Shown piece after piece: positions 62,324-64,000 of a stretch of 64,000 nucleotides of DNA (position 1 is the first letter of the stretch; the number at the start of each line of letters is the position of its first letter). The notes beneath the pieces were generated by a model that did not search any database, was not told the DNA's origin, and saw only the letters and a list, made by a program, of their open reading frames with translations. The position numbers and the translations under genes are program-made. This stretch comes from Bacillus mycoides (GTDB lineage Bacteria > Bacillota > Bacilli > Bacillales > Bacillaceae_G): the NCBI RefSeq assembly GCF_018742245.1, contig NZ_CP036132.1:1421001-1485000 (forward strand), given 5' to 3'.

Positions 62324-62935
62324 ATGGATGGGAGTACTTTTTATTTTGTTGCTTGGATAGGGTGGATTGTCGTGACCTTTTTTATGAAAAAAGAATCTAT
62401 TCGTTGGAAGATAAGTACTTGTATATTAATTTTTATTATTTGTTCTCCGTTAAATGTGACGATTGCGTCTTTCACGATATCGGTAAATGCCCTTTTTCTT
62501 TGTATTATTTCTTTTGTAGGCATCACGTTATATTCTATTTGGAAAAAATTATATACCTTACTTTCGGCACTTATTATTGCAATGTTATATACAAGCTTTC
62601 ATTTGTTAGAAGTATATGATCCAATTTGGATTGTGGTTGATAGGTTGTTGCTGTTAAGTGGTGCACTTGTGTATGCATCGGTTTTATTGCACGGGGATCG
62701 CATATTACGATTATGCTCCTTATATATAGGGATGTTACAAGGTGAATTGTTGGTGACGCTTATTTTTCGTAAATTACATTTTCCTTATGAATACGGCAGT
62801 TTAGCTTTTTTAGATGTTGCTGCTGTTTCCACTTTATTTATGGCGATTTTACTTTGGATTACGAAAGCATCAGTATATATGGAACAATTTAAGAGGAAAA
62901 CACGTAAAAGAAAGGCGAGGGTAATGCATGACTGA
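62324..62935 (+). CDS. yphA: YphA-like membrane protein
   Basis: 203 residues from the ATG at 62324, behind AGGAGGTG; an earlier in-frame ATG at 62300 overlaps that RBS. Six or seven hydrophobic helices are followed by a basic tail (KRKTRKRKARVMHD). No catalytic motif. Position before the YIEGIA gene matches B. subtilis yphA. The end overlaps the next start by eight bases. Confidence 0.82.
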   Translation: MDGSTFYFVAWIGWIVVTFFMKKESIRWKISTCILIFIICSPLNVTIASFTISVNALFLCIISFVGITLYSIWKKLYTLLSALIIAMLYTSFHLLEVYDPIWIVVDRLLLLSGALVYASVLLHGDRILRLCSLYIGMLQGELLVTLIFRKLHFPYEYGSLAFLDVAAVSTLFMAILLWITKASVYMEQFKRKTRKRKARVMHD

Positions 62936-63821
62936 ATATACACCGGCTATTTTATGTGGCGTAATTGCAGGTACAATAACTAGGGTGTTAATGCTTCGTA
63001 CTGATACGAGGCAATATCCGACGAGGCTCCACGGAAAAATTATTCATATCGCGATGGGATTAATTGCGGCTGCCTTAGGAGCAATTGCGATTCCGTCTGT
63101 TTTGAAAAAAGATTTCTCTGCAATTACATTTCTTACGTTAGCAGCGACGCAATTTCGTGATGTGCGCAATATGGAAAGAAATACGCTTCAACAATTAGAT
63201 GGATATGAGCTCGTACCACGTGGTAATACATACATTGAAGGAATTGCATTAGTATTTGAAAGTCGTAACTACTTGGCGATGTTAACGTCGTTTGTAACAA
63301 CGTTTGCGTATATAGGATTCCATTCATGGATTGCCGGGGTAATTACTGGTACAGTAAGTTTTTTCATTGCGAAAAAATTAATGTCAGGTAAAAGACTTCA
63401 TGACCTTGTAGAAATAGAACACGTTCCACTTCATTTTGAAGGAGCGGGACTTTATATTGATAATATTTACATTATGAATATTGGATTGCCAGCAAGGCAA
63501 GAAGAAATTATGAAATATGGAATGGGATTTATTTTAAAACCGAAATCGATAGATGCGATGGTTACAATCTCAAACTTAGGACAACGTCAAGCTATTTTAC
63601 ATGATGTTTCGGTTGCTTTAGGAATATATAGAGATTCTGGAACGCCGGCACTTGTACCGTTAGCGAAGCGTGATTTAGAGGATGGGAGAGTTGGGATTTT
63701 TGTTCTGCCGCAAGATCAAGATGCAGAAAAAGCGATAGGGGTAATTGGAAATGTACCAACATTAGAGAGTGCTGTTCATATGTCATCAGAAGCTCCGAAA
63801 GGAAGGGGAGATAAGAGATGA
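62928..63821 (+). CDS. yphB: YIEGIA family protein (YphB/SeaA-like)
   Basis: 297 residues. The family's name motif is seen in GNTYIEGIALVFESRNYLAM. Membrane helices lie at about 5-20, 40-60 and 120-150, with a soluble C-terminal domain. The family is linked to spore envelope assembly in B. subtilis (SeaA). It overlaps yphA and, by four bases, the next gene, forming a tight operon. Confidence 0.87.
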   Translation: MTEYTPAILCGVIAGTITRVLMLRTDTRQYPTRLHGKIIHIAMGLIAAALGAIAIPSVLKKDFSAITFLTLAATQFRDVRNMERNTLQQLDGYELVPRGNTYIEGIALVFESRNYLAMLTSFVTTFAYIGFHSWIAGVITGTVSFFIAKKLMSGKRLHDLVEIEHVPLHFEGAGLYIDNIYIMNIGLPARQEEIMKYGMGFILKPKSIDAMVTISNLGQRQAILHDVSVALGIYRDSGTPALVPLAKRDLEDGRVGIFVLPQDQDAEKAIGVIGNVPTLESAVHMSSEAPKGRGDKR

Positions 63822-64000
63822 TGTTAGAAAGTGTTATTCTCGCAGTCATTACAACAACGCCAGAGAAATTTGCAGGTGGTGCCCCTTTATTTATTTGCGA
63901 GTCGACAGAGGAACTGGAATTTGTTGCAAATAATTTAGAGGCTATTTTAGATGGGATTGCACATCGCTTACAAGATAATGTATATATTATTGTGAAACAT
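63818..64000 (+). CDS. Capping-complex subunit for YIEGIA (partial, YpzH-like)
   Basis: It starts at ATG 63818 (overlapping the previous stop as ATGA), seven bases behind GGAAGGGGAG; a second ATG follows at once. 61 codons are visible before the window ends. The sequence MMLESVILAVITTTPEKFAG, then APLFICESTEELEFVANNLE, is that of the small soluble partner encoded after YIEGIA genes. The 3' end is cut off. Confidence 0.75.
   Translation, partial: MMLESVILAVITTTPEKFAGGAPLFICESTEELEFVANNLEAILDGIAHRLQDNVYIIVKH

Overview
The window is AT-rich Bacillus chromosome. The proteins, gene order and signals place it in the Bacillus cereus group (B. cereus / thuringiensis / anthracis). Supporting marks are a BclA-like collagen exosporium protein, an SOD with an N-terminal extension, sporulation genes (dacB-spmA-spmB with a SigE-type promoter, ypzI, yphA-yphB), and long stretches collinear with the B. 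subtilis ypu-res-ypb-ypd-ypf-yph region as I remember it. I saw no rRNA, tRNA, CRISPR array or complete insertion sequence.

Layout. 1-8.3 kb: end of a transporter, then the cell-envelope stress operon liaI-like/liaH/liaF/liaS/liaR, and brnQ on the minus strand behind a T-box leader. 8.3-16 kb: small hypotheticals, an M50 membrane protease, flavohemoglobin hmp next to a Crp/Fnr-type regulator, a TauE-type exporter, and a DUF47-Pit phosphate uptake pair. 16-27.5 kb: class A PBP, collagen-like protein, a soluble PAS histidine kinase, a DUF72 gene, a Fur-controlled small RNA candidate, a small integrase-like protein, an orphan membrane histidine kinase and deoD. 27.5-42 kb: mprF, ypuI, SOD, dacB-spmA-spmB, rluB, and the resABC-resDE cytochrome c maturation and redox-signalling cluster. 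42-52 kb: a PduO-type adenosyltransferase, an M23/LysM protein, an FMN riboswitch with ribU, ferredoxin (Fur box), ypbB-recQ-ypbD-ypbE-like-ypbG-MerR, and mecB. 52-64 kb: gudB with two cre boxes, an SOS-type promoter driving a small membrane protein and an amidase, ypdA, ansA, ypfB-cmk-rpsA-fni, a short accessory segment with a broken gene, ypzI, and yphA-yphB-YIEGIA partner.

How parts work together. The Lia genes sense and answer envelope damage, and MprF and the PBP act on the same envelope. ResA/B/C mature c-type cytochromes, and ResDE control respiration and nitric-oxide-linked genes such as hmp. Fur appears twice, with the same geometry (TTGAC(T/A)-17-TATCAT with the box over the -10): once on ferredoxin and once on an FsrA-like C-rich RNA.

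Most worth a second look: (i) the unannotated Fur-regulated C-rich sRNA at about 22655-22767 on the minus strand; (ii) a promoter with two LexA-like operators driving an uncharacterised 78-residue membrane protein beside a peptidoglycan amidase and a decayed coiled-coil/TM gene; (iii) a five-member family of structured repeats found downstream of genes and oriented with them; (iv) a nonsense-broken gene whose Shine-Dalgarno lies in the loop of a perfect 18-bp inverted repeat.
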